In this document: piece after piece, positions 50,952-59,272 of the stretch
Numbering within the stretch: the stretch's first letter is position 1
Layout of the letters: the number at the start of each line of letters is the position of its first letter
From: Enteractinococcus fodinae
Lineage (GTDB): Bacteria; Actinomycetota; Actinomycetes; Actinomycetales; Micrococcaceae
Direction: 5' to 3'
Assembly: GCF_031458395.1 (NCBI RefSeq)
Contig: NZ_JAVDYJ010000001.1
Coordinates: 620,001-684,000 of the forward strand
DNA length: 64,000 nt
Program-made: the position numbers and the translations under genes
The notes under the pieces: model-generated
What the model was told of the DNA's origin: nothing
Databases searched by the model: none
The model's input: the letters and a program-made list of their open reading frames with translations, nothing else

Positions 50952-52319
50952 TCAATCCAATAGCCACTCCACAAAACGGGCGACAGCAAGTACCAGGTCG
51001 TCAGAGTGGCGCGGCCCGACGATCTGTAAGCCCACGGGCAACCCGGCCTGCGTGGTACCAACCGGGATACTGATTGCCGGTTGCTGGGTCAGATTGAACG
51101 GGTAGCTGAGGGTGGCCCACTGCGGCCAACGGTCCAAGCCACTACCCACCGGTACCTCGTGTCCTGCTTCGAAGGCTGGGATCGTCACCGTGGGCGTCAA
51201 CAACACGTTATGACGCAGATGAAACGCCCCCATCGTAATTCCCAGCTGCGCCGCCACCTCGCGGGCTTGTAAATATTCCACCGCGGTGTGTTCTTCGCCC
51301 TTGTCCCAGAGCTGACTCAGCCCAGGCTCTACGGTCTGTCTGGCCCCGGGAAGCGTGTTCAACAGGGCGGCCGCACCGCTGGCCCAGAGTACCTCGAAAG
51401 CCTCCAGCGGATCGGTGAACCCGGGGTCTTCTTCAGTGACCTTCAGCCCGGCCTCATCGATCCGTGCGACCACCGCCTCAATGATGTGTGCTACTTCAGG
51501 ATCAACGGAGGCAAAACCGAGATCGCGCGAATACGCGACGTGCAGGCCGGCCACCTCCCGGTTGAACTCCCCGCGGTACGTGCTCTGCGGGGGAGCCAAG
51601 GAGGTAGGATCCCGGTAATCCGGCAGCGATAAGATATCCATGAGCAGTGCGGCGTCTTCGACGCTGCGCGTCATCGGTCCGGCATGGGCCAGCGGACCAA
51701 ACGGGCTGGCCGGAAACATCGGAACACGTCCGTGGGTGGGTTTAAACCCGACGATGCCACAAAACGCCGCCGGAATCCGGATACTTCCGCCCCCGTCCGT
51801 CCCAATAGCACACGGGCCCATCCCTGCGGCCACGGCGGCGGCAGCCCCACCGGAGGAACCCCCGGGAGTCAGCTGCGGATCCAGTGGATGACGGGTGACG
51901 CCGGTCAGTGGGCTATCCGTTACAGCCTTCCACGCGAGCTCGGGTGTGGTGGTTTTGCCCACCAACACCATCCCGTCGGAGCGCAACCGTGCCACTGCCG
52001 GCGAGTCCACCTCCCACGACTGCTCGCGGTCGACTGCCCGAGAACCGCGCAGCGTGGGCCAGCCAGCAGTCAGGAACACATCTTTGATAGAGATCGGCAC
52101 GCCATCGAGGAGTCCTTGAGGATACCCCGAATGCCAGCGGGACTCAGCTGCCCGAGCCTGTTGCAGAGCGGCGTCATGATCCACCAGACAGTACGCGCCC
52201 AGTTGCCCGTCGACTTGATCAATGCGCTCCAGCACCGCTGTGATTGCCTCGACGGGGGACAGCTCGCGAATCGCGTAGGCGGCAACCAACTGGGTCGCGG
52301 TCATCTCAGTAGGATTCAT
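50952..52319 (-). CDS. Amidase signature family enzyme
   Basis: A 455-residue amidase. The catalytic Ser-cisSer-Lys set is visible: lysine in GVPISIKDVF, the Gly/Ser-rich TPGGSSGGAAAAVAAGM, and the serine in GTDGGGSIRIPAAFCGIVGFKPTHGRVP. It hydrolyses an amide to acid plus ammonia; the absence of gatB/gatC neighbours argues against the tRNA amidotransferase subunit. TTGACA (52421-52416) and TACGTT (52398-52393), 17 bases apart, form its promoter on the minus strand. It is divergent from the maleate-isomerase-like genes. Confidence 0.91.
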   Translation of the reverse strand: MNPTEMTATQLVAAYAIRELSPVEAITAVLERIDQVDGQLGAYCLVDHDAALQQARAAESRWHSGYPQGLLDGVPISIKDVFLTAGWPTLRGSRAVDREQSWEVDSPAVARLRSDGMVLVGKTTTPELAWKAVTDSPLTGVTRHPLDPQLTPGGSSGGAAAAVAAGMGPCAIGTDGGGSIRIPAAFCGIVGFKPTHGRVPMFPASPFGPLAHAGPMTRSVEDAALLMDILSLPDYRDPTSLAPPQSTYRGEFNREVAGLHVAYSRDLGFASVDPEVAHIIEAVVARIDEAGLKVTEEDPGFTDPLEAFEVLWASGAAALLNTLPGARQTVEPGLSQLWDKGEEHTAVEYLQAREVAAQLGITMGAFHLRHNVLLTPTVTIPAFEAGHEVPVGSGLDRWPQWATLSYPFNLTQQPAISIPVGTTQAGLPVGLQIVGPRHSDDLVLAVARFVEWLLD

Positions 52320-52386
52320 TGTTGCTCCCGCTCATGGATGCTCAATGTGAAGCGTATGGAGTCGCTGCAGAACACAGCCACGATAT

Positions 52387-52422
52387 GTTGTCAACGTATA
52401 ATCGGCGCTACGTATTGTCAAT
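52387..52422. promoter_or_regulatory. Divergent promoter region with two TTGTCAA palindromes
   Basis: GTTGTCAAC (52387-52395) and ATTGTCAAT (52414-52422) are near-perfect palindromes 27 bases apart. The second contains the -35 and the first overlaps the -10 of the minus-strand amidase promoter. TATAAT on the plus strand (52397-52402) lies between them and could serve the gene at 52499. A dimeric repressor binding both would shut both directions. Confidence 0.55.
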
Positions 52423-52498
52423 CACTTTCTGGCTTGAGACCATAGTGTGAAAGCCCCTTAAAGGCGTCGCTGTCCTGTGAGTAAAGGGAGGCTCGAAG

Positions 52499-53284
52499 GT
52501 GGACCTGACTGACATCGAATTCGACGGTCCACTGGCCCAGCGCGGCATCGGGATCATTGCCCCCTTCGACCTTGCTCTGGAACGCGAGCTGTGGCGGTGG
52601 GCCCCGCTGGATGTCAGTCTTCACTTGGCACGCACCCCGTACGAGGATCTTGCCGTCAGCCTGGCCATGGCCGACCTCGTGTCGCGACCGCAGGTGGTAC
52701 AAACAGCCACCCGCGATGTGCTCGCGGTCGACCCCGAAGTCGTGGCTTATTTATGCACTTCGGGGAGTTTCATCCACGGAGTCACAGGCGAAGCAGCGTT
52801 GCGTCAGGCGATGCTCGATGCAGGCGCTCCCGCTGCCGTGACGACCTCAGGGGCCCTGGCCGAAGCCGTCCGGGAGCTTGGGTTGACCCGGATATCGGTC
52901 ATCACCCCGTATGACGCGGTCCTCACCGAACGACTGATCGCGTTCCTCAATGAACTGGGCGTGACAGTGACCAGCTCCGCGTATTTGGGTCTCGGGGGCG
53001 GGATCTGGCGAGTCAACTATCGCACCGTGGCCGACCTGATTTTGAAAGCCGAGGATCCCGAGGCAGAAGCAGTATTCGTGTCATGCACCAACCTGCCCAC
53101 CTATGACATCATCGCCCCGCTAGAACGCAAGCTCCGCAAACCGGTCCTCACCGCCAACCAACTCACCGTGTGGGCCTGCTTGGGCCACATGGGACTGCCC
53201 ATGGTGGGTCCAGGTCGCTGGCTCCGAGGAGTCTTCGAGGAGGAAAATAGCTATGACCACGACGCCCAATCCCACGACGTCTAA
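52499..53284 (+). CDS. Maleate isomerase / Asp-Glu racemase superfamily protein (two cysteines)
   Basis: A 261-residue protein of the fold shared by maleate cis-trans isomerase, arylmalonate decarboxylase and amino-acid racemases. The two active-site cysteines of the fold are present: Cys86 in YLCTSGSFIHG and Cys196 in VSCTNLPTYD. Two cysteines usually mean racemase or isomerase activity. The GTG start is preceded by GGGAGG. It overlaps its paralogue at 53253 by 32 bases, so both come from one mRNA. Confidence 0.85.
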   Translation: MDLTDIEFDGPLAQRGIGIIAPFDLALERELWRWAPLDVSLHLARTPYEDLAVSLAMADLVSRPQVVQTATRDVLAVDPEVVAYLCTSGSFIHGVTGEAALRQAMLDAGAPAAVTTSGALAEAVRELGLTRISVITPYDAVLTERLIAFLNELGVTVTSSAYLGLGGGIWRVNYRTVADLILKAEDPEAEAVFVSCTNLPTYDIIAPLERKLRKPVLTANQLTVWACLGHMGLPMVGPGRWLRGVFEEENSYDHDAQSHDV

Positions 53285-53987
53285 TCCCACAATTGGCATT
53301 ATCTACCCGGATCACGCCGCCGAAGACGACTACCAAATAGCAGGCGACTGGTTGACGGTGCACCTACCCGTTGAGCACATCTACGGCACCGACCTGCATG
53401 CCGTGCCCGAGCTGTTAGACCTCGGCCGGGCAGATCGACTGGCCGAGGCAGCCACTCGTCTGGCCGCCCAACATCCGAAAGCTGTGATGTGGGCCTGCAC
53501 CTCGGCAAGCTTCGTCTACGGTCTCGACGGGGCTCGCCAACAGGCCGAACAGCTCGCCACAGCCGCCGGGGTGCCCGCGGCGAGTACATCACAAGCCTTT
53601 GTCGCAGCACTGGACACGCTCAACATCACGAACGTGGCCGTCGCCGCCAGCTATCCGCAAGAGGTGGCCACCTTATTTGTCGACTACCTGGCGGCCCACG
53701 GCATCGAAACCACCGCGATGGTCAGCGCCGGAATCGAGACCGCGGCCGCAGTCGCTAACCTCACGCCAGAGGATGTGTTTGAGCTCGCCGTGCGACATGA
53801 CGATCCGAGCGCTGATGCGTTACTTATTCCCGACACGGCGATGCGGACCGTTGACGTGCTAGCCGAACTTGAAACTCGGGTGGGCAAACCCGTGCTGACC
53901 GCCAACCAAGTCACCATCTGGTACGGGTTGCAGCTGGCCGGCGTAGTGCGATCAGATGCCCGGCTCGGCACACTGTTTACCCGCTAA
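53253..53987 (+). CDS. Maleate isomerase-like paralogue lacking the second cysteine
   Basis: A 244-residue paralogue of the preceding gene. Its first cysteine is retained (Cys82 in WACTSASFVYG) but the position of the second is Asp193 in LLIPDTAMRT. KPVLTANQVTIWYG near the end matches KPVLTANQLTVWACLG of the neighbour. With only one active-site cysteine it may have a different chemistry, or form a mixed complex with the upstream protein. A clear ribosome site (CGAGGAGG) precedes its ATG inside the neighbour. Confidence 0.83.
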   Translation: MTTTPNPTTSNPTIGIIYPDHAAEDDYQIAGDWLTVHLPVEHIYGTDLHAVPELLDLGRADRLAEAATRLAAQHPKAVMWACTSASFVYGLDGARQQAEQLATAAGVPAASTSQAFVAALDTLNITNVAVAASYPQEVATLFVDYLAAHGIETTAMVSAGIETAAAVANLTPEDVFELAVRHDDPSADALLIPDTAMRTVDVLAELETRVGKPVLTANQVTIWYGLQLAGVVRSDARLGTLFTR

Positions 53988-54151
53988 ACAACAACCAGCT
54001 CGCTCCGGATACCACAGCCTGAACGTGCGCGACACAGCCGCGCTCGGGCACGGGAATTATTGGGGGGCGATTCCTTGACACGCAGAAACCAGAAGTGTGA
54101 GTCTGACCCCAGAATCAACCAGCCCTGTGAGCTACAAGTTGAGGTGATGTG

Positions 54152-55300
54152 GTGCGAGCGATGGTGTACCGCGGCCCGTATAAGATCCGGGTCGAAGACA
54201 AACAAATGCCCTCTATTGAACATTCCAACGATGCCATTATCCGGGTGACAAAAGCTGCGGTGTGCGGTTCCGATCTCCACCTCTACCACGGGATGATGCC
54301 CGACACCCGCGTCGGCATGACCTTTGGCCACGAGTTCGTCGGCGTGGTCCATGAAGTCGGCGCCTCGGTGCGGTCGCTCAAACCCGGCGACCGCGTTATG
54401 GTCCCGGCCAATATCTATTGCGGGTCATGTTTCTATTGCGCTCGCGGACTCTACTCGAACTGCCATAACGTCAACGCCAACGCGACCGCTGCGGGTGCGC
54501 TGTATGGCTATTCCCATACGGTCGGAGGCTACGATGGCGGTCAGGCAGAATACGTTCGGGTGCCCTTTGCTGATGTGGGCCCCAGTGTCATACCCGAATG
54601 GTTAGATGATGAAGATGCGCTGATGATGACGGACGCGCTGGCCACCGGGTACTTTGGAGCCCAGTTAGGTGAGATCACCGAAGGCGATACCGTGGTGGTC
54701 TTCGGCGCCGGACCGGTCGGGCTCTTTGCCGCCAAATCTGCCTGGTTTATGGGAGCCGGGCGGGTGATCGTGATTGATCATCTGAACTATCGGCTCGAAA
54801 AAGCCCGAACCTTCGCGCATGCAGAAACCTATAACTTCGTCGAGATCGACGATATCGTAGTGCATCTGAAGCGCGCTACGGACTATTTCGGAGCCGACGT
54901 CGCTATCGATGCCGTTGGCGCTGAAGCAGACGGCAATGTTATCCAACATGTCACCGCTGCCAAGCTCAAGCTGCAGGGCGGCTCACCGGTCGCGTTAAAC
55001 TGGGCGATCGATTCGGTTCGCAAAGGTGGCGTCATTTCGGTGATGGGCGCTTACGGTCCGATATATAGCGCGATCAAATTTGGTGATGCGATGAATAAAG
55101 GTTTGACCCTGCGCATGAACCAGGCCCCGATGAAACGCCAATGGCCCCGGCTGTTAGAGCACATCAAAGCCGGATATCTCAAGCCCAATGAGATCGTCAC
55201 GCACCGTTTCCCATTGGAGGACATCGCAGAGGCGTATCACGTGTTCTCCGCAAAACTCGATGGTTGTATTAAACCGGTCATTATCGTTGGCGATCAGTGA
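54152..55300 (+). CDS. Zinc-dependent alcohol dehydrogenase (formaldehyde-dehydrogenase-like group)
   Basis: A 382-residue medium-chain dehydrogenase. The catalytic zinc site is in KAAVCGSDLHLYHG and GHEFVGVVHEVG. Structural zinc cysteines lie in the NIYCGSCFYCARGLYSNC region. The NAD motif is VVVFGAGPVGLFAA. The insert between the zinc lobes and the sequence around NYRLEKA resemble the glutathione-independent formaldehyde dehydrogenase/dismutase group. The GTG at 54152 has GAGG seven bases upstream. TTGACA at 54075 may be its -35 box. Two genes follow closely. Confidence 0.87.
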   Translation: MRAMVYRGPYKIRVEDKQMPSIEHSNDAIIRVTKAAVCGSDLHLYHGMMPDTRVGMTFGHEFVGVVHEVGASVRSLKPGDRVMVPANIYCGSCFYCARGLYSNCHNVNANATAAGALYGYSHTVGGYDGGQAEYVRVPFADVGPSVIPEWLDDEDALMMTDALATGYFGAQLGEITEGDTVVVFGAGPVGLFAAKSAWFMGAGRVIVIDHLNYRLEKARTFAHAETYNFVEIDDIVVHLKRATDYFGADVAIDAVGAEADGNVIQHVTAAKLKLQGGSPVALNWAIDSVRKGGVISVMGAYGPIYSAIKFGDAMNKGLTLRMNQAPMKRQWPRLLEHIKAGYLKPNEIVTHRFPLEDIAEAYHVFSAKLDGCIKPVIIVGDQ

Positions 55301-55315
55301 CAGGAGGAGCAGAGC

Positions 55316-55891
55316 ATGCCGTATACCCCGAACAAACCCCAACCCCCTGAGACCCCCGAGCAGTTACGCGCACGGATCCCAGGCTGGGGTGTCGACCTGG
55401 ACCCGAAGGATCGACCATCAGTACCCCGAGAGCGGTTCGACCCGGGTGCCACGGGAGCGCACTGGGAATTCCCCGAACGACAGCCTGAGACTGTTCCGCG
55501 CGAACGCTCAGTTGAACACCAGTTCCTCACCCCGGTCTTTGGCACCTCGGCGCCGCTGAAATGGTGCTCGGGACGGATCCGCCGCATGGCCTATCGTCTC
55601 GGTGAGGATCGCGCTGCTCGCTGGCTCATCTTGCTTGGCGCAGACCGAGTCGATGCGTGGGAGAACCACCTTGCCTCATTCATCACGCTGCGCCCGGATA
55701 ACCCCGTAACCCAGACCGGCGTGACCAGCGAATTCAATCATCACGGTGTCTCCTCGCGGGTGGGTCAGCAACGTGCCGATGTGCGCCACCACTGGATGGA
55801 CCCCATCATCGTCGCGGGCCCCTGGGTGGTCGGTGCGGGAGCTGCCATAGCGCTGGGTCTCAAGGCTGCTGCGCGTTTCCGAAACCGATAA
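55316..55891 (+). CDS. Hypothetical protein with a C-terminal membrane segment
   Basis: A 191-residue protein. The first 70 residues are Pro-rich and basic-acidic; the middle WCSGRIRRMAYRLGEDRAARWLILLGADRVDAWE is more regular. The end has a glycine/alanine-rich hydrophobic stretch, PIIVAGPWVVGAGAAIALGL, followed by KAAARFRNR, a typical C-terminal anchor. AGGAGG-type site before the ATG; 15 bases after the dehydrogenase and 43 before formamidase copy 2, so it is part of that operon. No family is recognised. Confidence 0.68.
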   Translation: MPYTPNKPQPPETPEQLRARIPGWGVDLDPKDRPSVPRERFDPGATGAHWEFPERQPETVPRERSVEHQFLTPVFGTSAPLKWCSGRIRRMAYRLGEDRAARWLILLGADRVDAWENHLASFITLRPDNPVTQTGVTSEFNHHGVSSRVGQQRADVRHHWMDPIIVAGPWVVGAGAAIALGLKAAARFRNR

Positions 55892-55934
55892 GACAGCGGG
55901 AACAGGTTGCTCGATCCCGTGAACAAGGAGCATC

Positions 55935-57356
55935 ATGCCGGACACGATTTTTGCACTCAACGATGACCGATCCTTCGAGGACCAAGAGGTCGTAGGGCAT
56001 AACCGGTGGCACCCGGAGATCCCACCGGTGGCGACGATCGAACCGGGACAAGCGGTACGCATCGAGTGTCGCGAATGGTTCGACGGGTTCATCAAAAATG
56101 ACGACTCAGCAGCAGACGTGCTCAACGCCCCGTTTCATGCTGGACACCAGCTCAGCGGCCCGTTCAGAGTTCCCGGAGCGCGACCGGGAGATCTGCTCGT
56201 GGTCGACATCCTCGACGCCGGACCGATCTCTTATGATCACACCGGTTCGTTAGCTGGCATGGGGTGGGGCTACACCGGTATTTTCGCGCACAATAACGGC
56301 GGCGGTTTTCTCGGCGAGCATTTCCCCGATGCGTATAAAGCCATCTGGGATTTTGCCGACGGGAAAGCCACATCGCGTCATATCCCCGGTGTTTCCTTCC
56401 AAGGGGTGGTGCATCCGGGATTGATGGGCACAGCGCCCTCGCCGCAACTGCTCAAGACCTGGAATAAGCGTGAGGCTGGACTCATCGCCACCAATCCGTT
56501 GCGGGTGCCCCCGCTTGCGCTGCCACCCCTGCCCAAGGGAGCCCTGCTTGGCGCAGTCCCTGCCGATGACGCCGCACGCATCGCATTAGAGGCTGCACAA
56601 ACCGCGCCACCACGAGAAAATGGCGGCAACCAGGACATCAAAAATCTCACAGCGGGAAGCCGCGTCTATTTCCCGGTCTTTGTCGACGGAGCGAACCTCT
56701 CCGTCGGGGATCTCCACTTCTCGCAGGGGGATGGCGAAATTACCTTCTGCGGCGCCATCGAGATGGGCGGCTATATTGACCTGCGAGTCGACATTCTTCG
56801 GGGCGGCATGGAAACGTACAAAGTGCGCCACAACCCGATGTTTATCCCGGGCCACCAAGCGCCGCAATACACTGACTGGATCTCCTTTTCGGGAACCTCA
56901 GTGACCACCAAGGGCAAACAAAAATATCTCGACGCGCGCTTGGCCTATCAACGAGCTTGTTTGCACGCTATCGAATACCTCACCACCTTTGGGTATTCGC
57001 CCGAACAGGCCTACCTGTTGCTCGGGGCGGCCCCTATTGAAGGTCACCTGTCCAGCGTGGTTGATATCCCAAATGCCTGTGCCACGGTGTATATCCCAAC
57101 GGAGATCTTTGATTTTGATATCAAACCCAGCAGTGGCGGACCGCATCAAGTGCATAGCGGGATCGATGTGCCCCGCGCAGCTGCGGCACAACTACCGAAA
57201 GAAAACATTCTGCGAGCAGTCCCGAAAAAGAAACGCGCCCTGCTGCCATCCTCCTCGGCTGCGACCGTCGACGGTAGCACGAGCCCGATCCGCCAAGTTG
57301 CCCACCTCGTGGGGGATCGGCTCCAAAATATCGCCCGTCGGGTCCGAGGCCGTTAA
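55935..57356 (+). CDS. Formamidase / acetamidase family amidohydrolase (copy 2)
   Basis: A 473-residue paralogue of the enzyme at 33692 with the same core motifs (HNRWHPEIPPVATIEPG, REWFDGFIKNDDSA, PPRENGGNQDIKNL, DLHFSQGDGEITFCGAIEMGG, LSSVVDIPNACATVYIPTEIF). It has an added C-terminal extension of about 50 residues that is basic and Ser/Arg rich (VPKKKRALLPSSS, then IARRVRGR). No fmdB partner is adjacent. It is the third gene of a dehydrogenase/unknown/formamidase unit. Substrate may differ from copy 1. Confidence 0.93.
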   Translation: MPDTIFALNDDRSFEDQEVVGHNRWHPEIPPVATIEPGQAVRIECREWFDGFIKNDDSAADVLNAPFHAGHQLSGPFRVPGARPGDLLVVDILDAGPISYDHTGSLAGMGWGYTGIFAHNNGGGFLGEHFPDAYKAIWDFADGKATSRHIPGVSFQGVVHPGLMGTAPSPQLLKTWNKREAGLIATNPLRVPPLALPPLPKGALLGAVPADDAARIALEAAQTAPPRENGGNQDIKNLTAGSRVYFPVFVDGANLSVGDLHFSQGDGEITFCGAIEMGGYIDLRVDILRGGMETYKVRHNPMFIPGHQAPQYTDWISFSGTSVTTKGKQKYLDARLAYQRACLHAIEYLTTFGYSPEQAYLLLGAAPIEGHLSSVVDIPNACATVYIPTEIFDFDIKPSSGGPHQVHSGIDVPRAAAAQLPKENILRAVPKKKRALLPSSSAATVDGSTSPIRQVAHLVGDRLQNIARRVRGR

Positions 57357-57360
57357 ACTG

Positions 57361-57388
57361 TGCCGACAGAGATGCCTCTCTGTCGGCA
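57361..57388. terminator. Hairpin between convergent formamidase and P450 genes
   Basis: A perfect 12-base-pair stem (TGCCGACAGAGA with TCTCTGTCGGCA) closes a four-base loop just after the formamidase stop. There is no clear T run. Confidence 0.65.
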
Positions 57389-57414
57389 TAGGATGCGGTG
57401 CGTGAGGTTGTGCC

Positions 57415-58770
57415 TTAGCGGCGCGTTACCGCAAAGCGCGAGGAGAACGGGCTGAGCGTTCCCGGGAGGTTTTCCAAATCGAGCGGCTCGGAAACGTTTT
57501 TCGTCGAGCTGGCCGGCTCAAAGTCGTGGTGCTGCAGCAGTTCGCCGAGCACCGCAGAAGCAGTCAGCAGCACGACGTTACGTCCCGGACAGAAACCGGG
57601 CCCGCCACTAAAGGGCACCAATGGCCAGTCTGAATCATCTCGGTTTTCCAGCCACAACTGTGGGCTAAACCGATGCGCTTCGGGGAGGGTTTCGTCGTCT
57701 CGGTGGAAGAACGGCGCAAAAATCACGATCGAGGTGCCTTCTTGTAATGTGCCGTTACGCCAGGTTGTAGGTTCTTCAGCCTCTCGAAGGATCAGTGGGG
57801 TAGTAGGCCACAGGCGTAACGATTCCAACATGACGGCACGTAACTGCGGCATGTCGGGGAAACTCTCCTGAGTTTCAGCCCGTGCAGCTGCACTGGTTTC
57901 TGGGTCCACGGACAGCAGACTCAAGGCGCGGAATGCGCCCCACGATGCAGCGTCAAAGGCGAACATCCACTGTGGGATTTGTTGTTCGGGGACGGTCTTG
58001 TCGGTACTGGCTGTGTGCGCCGCCATTGCGGCCAGGCTGCCGGGTTCGGCACGCTCGAGGTAGTGCTGCAAGGTGGTCAAGAACCGTTTTCGTTGCTTCC
58101 GGTTTTTCGGGACAAGGTACGAAACGTTGCCTCGCGCCCGCAGTTCGTTGAGGTAAGTGGTGACTTGTTCATCATCACGGGCCGAATCGCCTAACGTAAT
58201 ACGTCGGACGAGGCGCCACCACATCTGGCTGAAGGCTTTCCACTCCAAGGCTTGGGTGAAGTCAAGATGTCCGCGCAGCGCATCAACCTCTTCACGAATT
58301 GCGCGAGTCATGGTCTCGGCGTGCGAATGCACCGTCTTGCCGGCCTCGAGTGCTTCTTCATTGAACGGACGGCGGATCTTTCGTTGTTCAGGATTGGAGA
58401 CCAGCACGCCGGATGGCTGGAAATGATTCAGGGCGCCGCGTTTCTCCATACTTGCCGGGCTAAAAGGTTCTGGAGTGTTATTTAGGACCCGATGTACATC
58501 CTCAGGATCTAGTAACAGTGCGATGCGCCGGCCCGGGAACAACTGGAGTTGGACGGGGCCCGGACCGTATTTAGCGCGCAGTTTTTTGAGCTCATCAACC
58601 CCGGCGCTGTCGAGGTCCATCCGTTCAGCCATGTCAACGGCCTTGGGCCGACGAATAATAGGCCCTTTAATAACCGGGGAAGCCAGCACACGGGTGAGGA
58701 CGCGGGCATGTTCTGTTGGGGTGAGTTGGGGGACAGGATCATTTGGATGCTGGTATGACGTGTCTCTCAT
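57415..58770 (-). CDS. Cytochrome P450
   Basis: A 451-residue P450. The heme-ligand loop is FSGGPGFCPGRN with Cys394. The EXXR motif is in MLESLRLWP and the PERF-like region is HRFSPQLW. The I-helix stretch MFAFDAASWGAF lacks the usual threonine of the AGxxT motif, with Ala/Ser in its place, so oxygen activation may be altered. Substrate unknown. It starts at a leaderless ATG (TAGCGT six bases upstream). A ferredoxin reductase (26622) lies in the window but no ferredoxin. Confidence 0.9.
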   Translation of the reverse strand: MRDTSYQHPNDPVPQLTPTEHARVLTRVLASPVIKGPIIRRPKAVDMAERMDLDSAGVDELKKLRAKYGPGPVQLQLFPGRRIALLLDPEDVHRVLNNTPEPFSPASMEKRGALNHFQPSGVLVSNPEQRKIRRPFNEEALEAGKTVHSHAETMTRAIREEVDALRGHLDFTQALEWKAFSQMWWRLVRRITLGDSARDDEQVTTYLNELRARGNVSYLVPKNRKQRKRFLTTLQHYLERAEPGSLAAMAAHTASTDKTVPEQQIPQWMFAFDAASWGAFRALSLLSVDPETSAAARAETQESFPDMPQLRAVMLESLRLWPTTPLILREAEEPTTWRNGTLQEGTSIVIFAPFFHRDDETLPEAHRFSPQLWLENRDDSDWPLVPFSGGPGFCPGRNVVLLTASAVLGELLQHHDFEPASSTKNVSEPLDLENLPGTLSPFSSRFAVTRR

Positions 58771-58776
58771 AGTTCC

Positions 58777-58782
58777 ACGCTA
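58777..58782 (-). promoter_or_regulatory. Candidate leaderless -10 (TAGCGT)
   Basis: TAGCGT on the minus strand is followed by six bases and the ATG at 58770 of the P450 gene. Confidence 0.5.
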
Positions 58783-58876
58783 CTGGCCGGCTGAACTGTG
58801 ACGAAAGGGCCCACATCCGCCCGGTAGTTCGCGCTCGACTGATGGACCTCGACTAGGCACCGGGCGGTGGTACAAG

Positions 58877-58882
58877 TAGGCT
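58877..58882 (+). promoter_or_regulatory. Candidate leaderless -10 (TAGGCT)
   Basis: TAGGCT is followed by six bases and the ATG at 58889 of the thioredoxin gene. Confidence 0.5.
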
Positions 58883-58888
58883 GGCGGC

Positions 58889-59272
58889 ATGGCAACAGTA
58901 GATTTAACCCAAGAAACATTCCAAGAGACCATCGAAGGTAACGACATCGTGCTCGTTGACTGGTGGGCCGACTGGTGTGGACCGTGCAAAATGTTTGCAC
59001 CCGTCTACGACGAAGTCTCCCAAAAGCACGACGACATCGTCTTCGGCAAGATTGATACCGAAGATCAGCAGCAGCTGGCGGCCGCTGCCGGAATCTCCTC
59101 GATTCCAACCCTCATGGCCTTCCGTGAGAACGTGTTGGTGTTCTCCCAGCCCGGCGCGATCAACGCCCAACAGCTGGACCATCTCATCGAACAGGTCCGC
59201 GATCTCGATATGGCAGAGGTCCACAAGCAAGTGGAGGAAGCCCGGTCGAAAGCCGAGCAGAACAACAACTAA
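58889..59272 (+). CDS. Thioredoxin family protein
   Basis: A 127-residue thioredoxin with the canonical active site WCGPCK (Cys30, Cys33) and cis-proline in SSIPTLMAF. It is somewhat longer than E. coli thioredoxin, with a Glu/Lys-rich helical tail of about 20 residues. It has no signal peptide, so it is cytoplasmic and could supply electrons to CcdA. Its end overlaps the convergent glycosylase gene by four bases. Confidence 0.93.
   Translation: MATVDLTQETFQETIEGNDIVLVDWWADWCGPCKMFAPVYDEVSQKHDDIVFGKIDTEDQQQLAAAAGISSIPTLMAFRENVLVFSQPGAINAQQLDHLIEQVRDLDMAEVHKQVEEARSKAEQNNN

Noticed and set aside
50952-52319. The amidase as a tRNA-dependent amidotransferase subunit A
   Set aside because: No gatB or gatC is adjacent and the catabolic neighbourhood and divergent regulated promoter argue for a free amidase.
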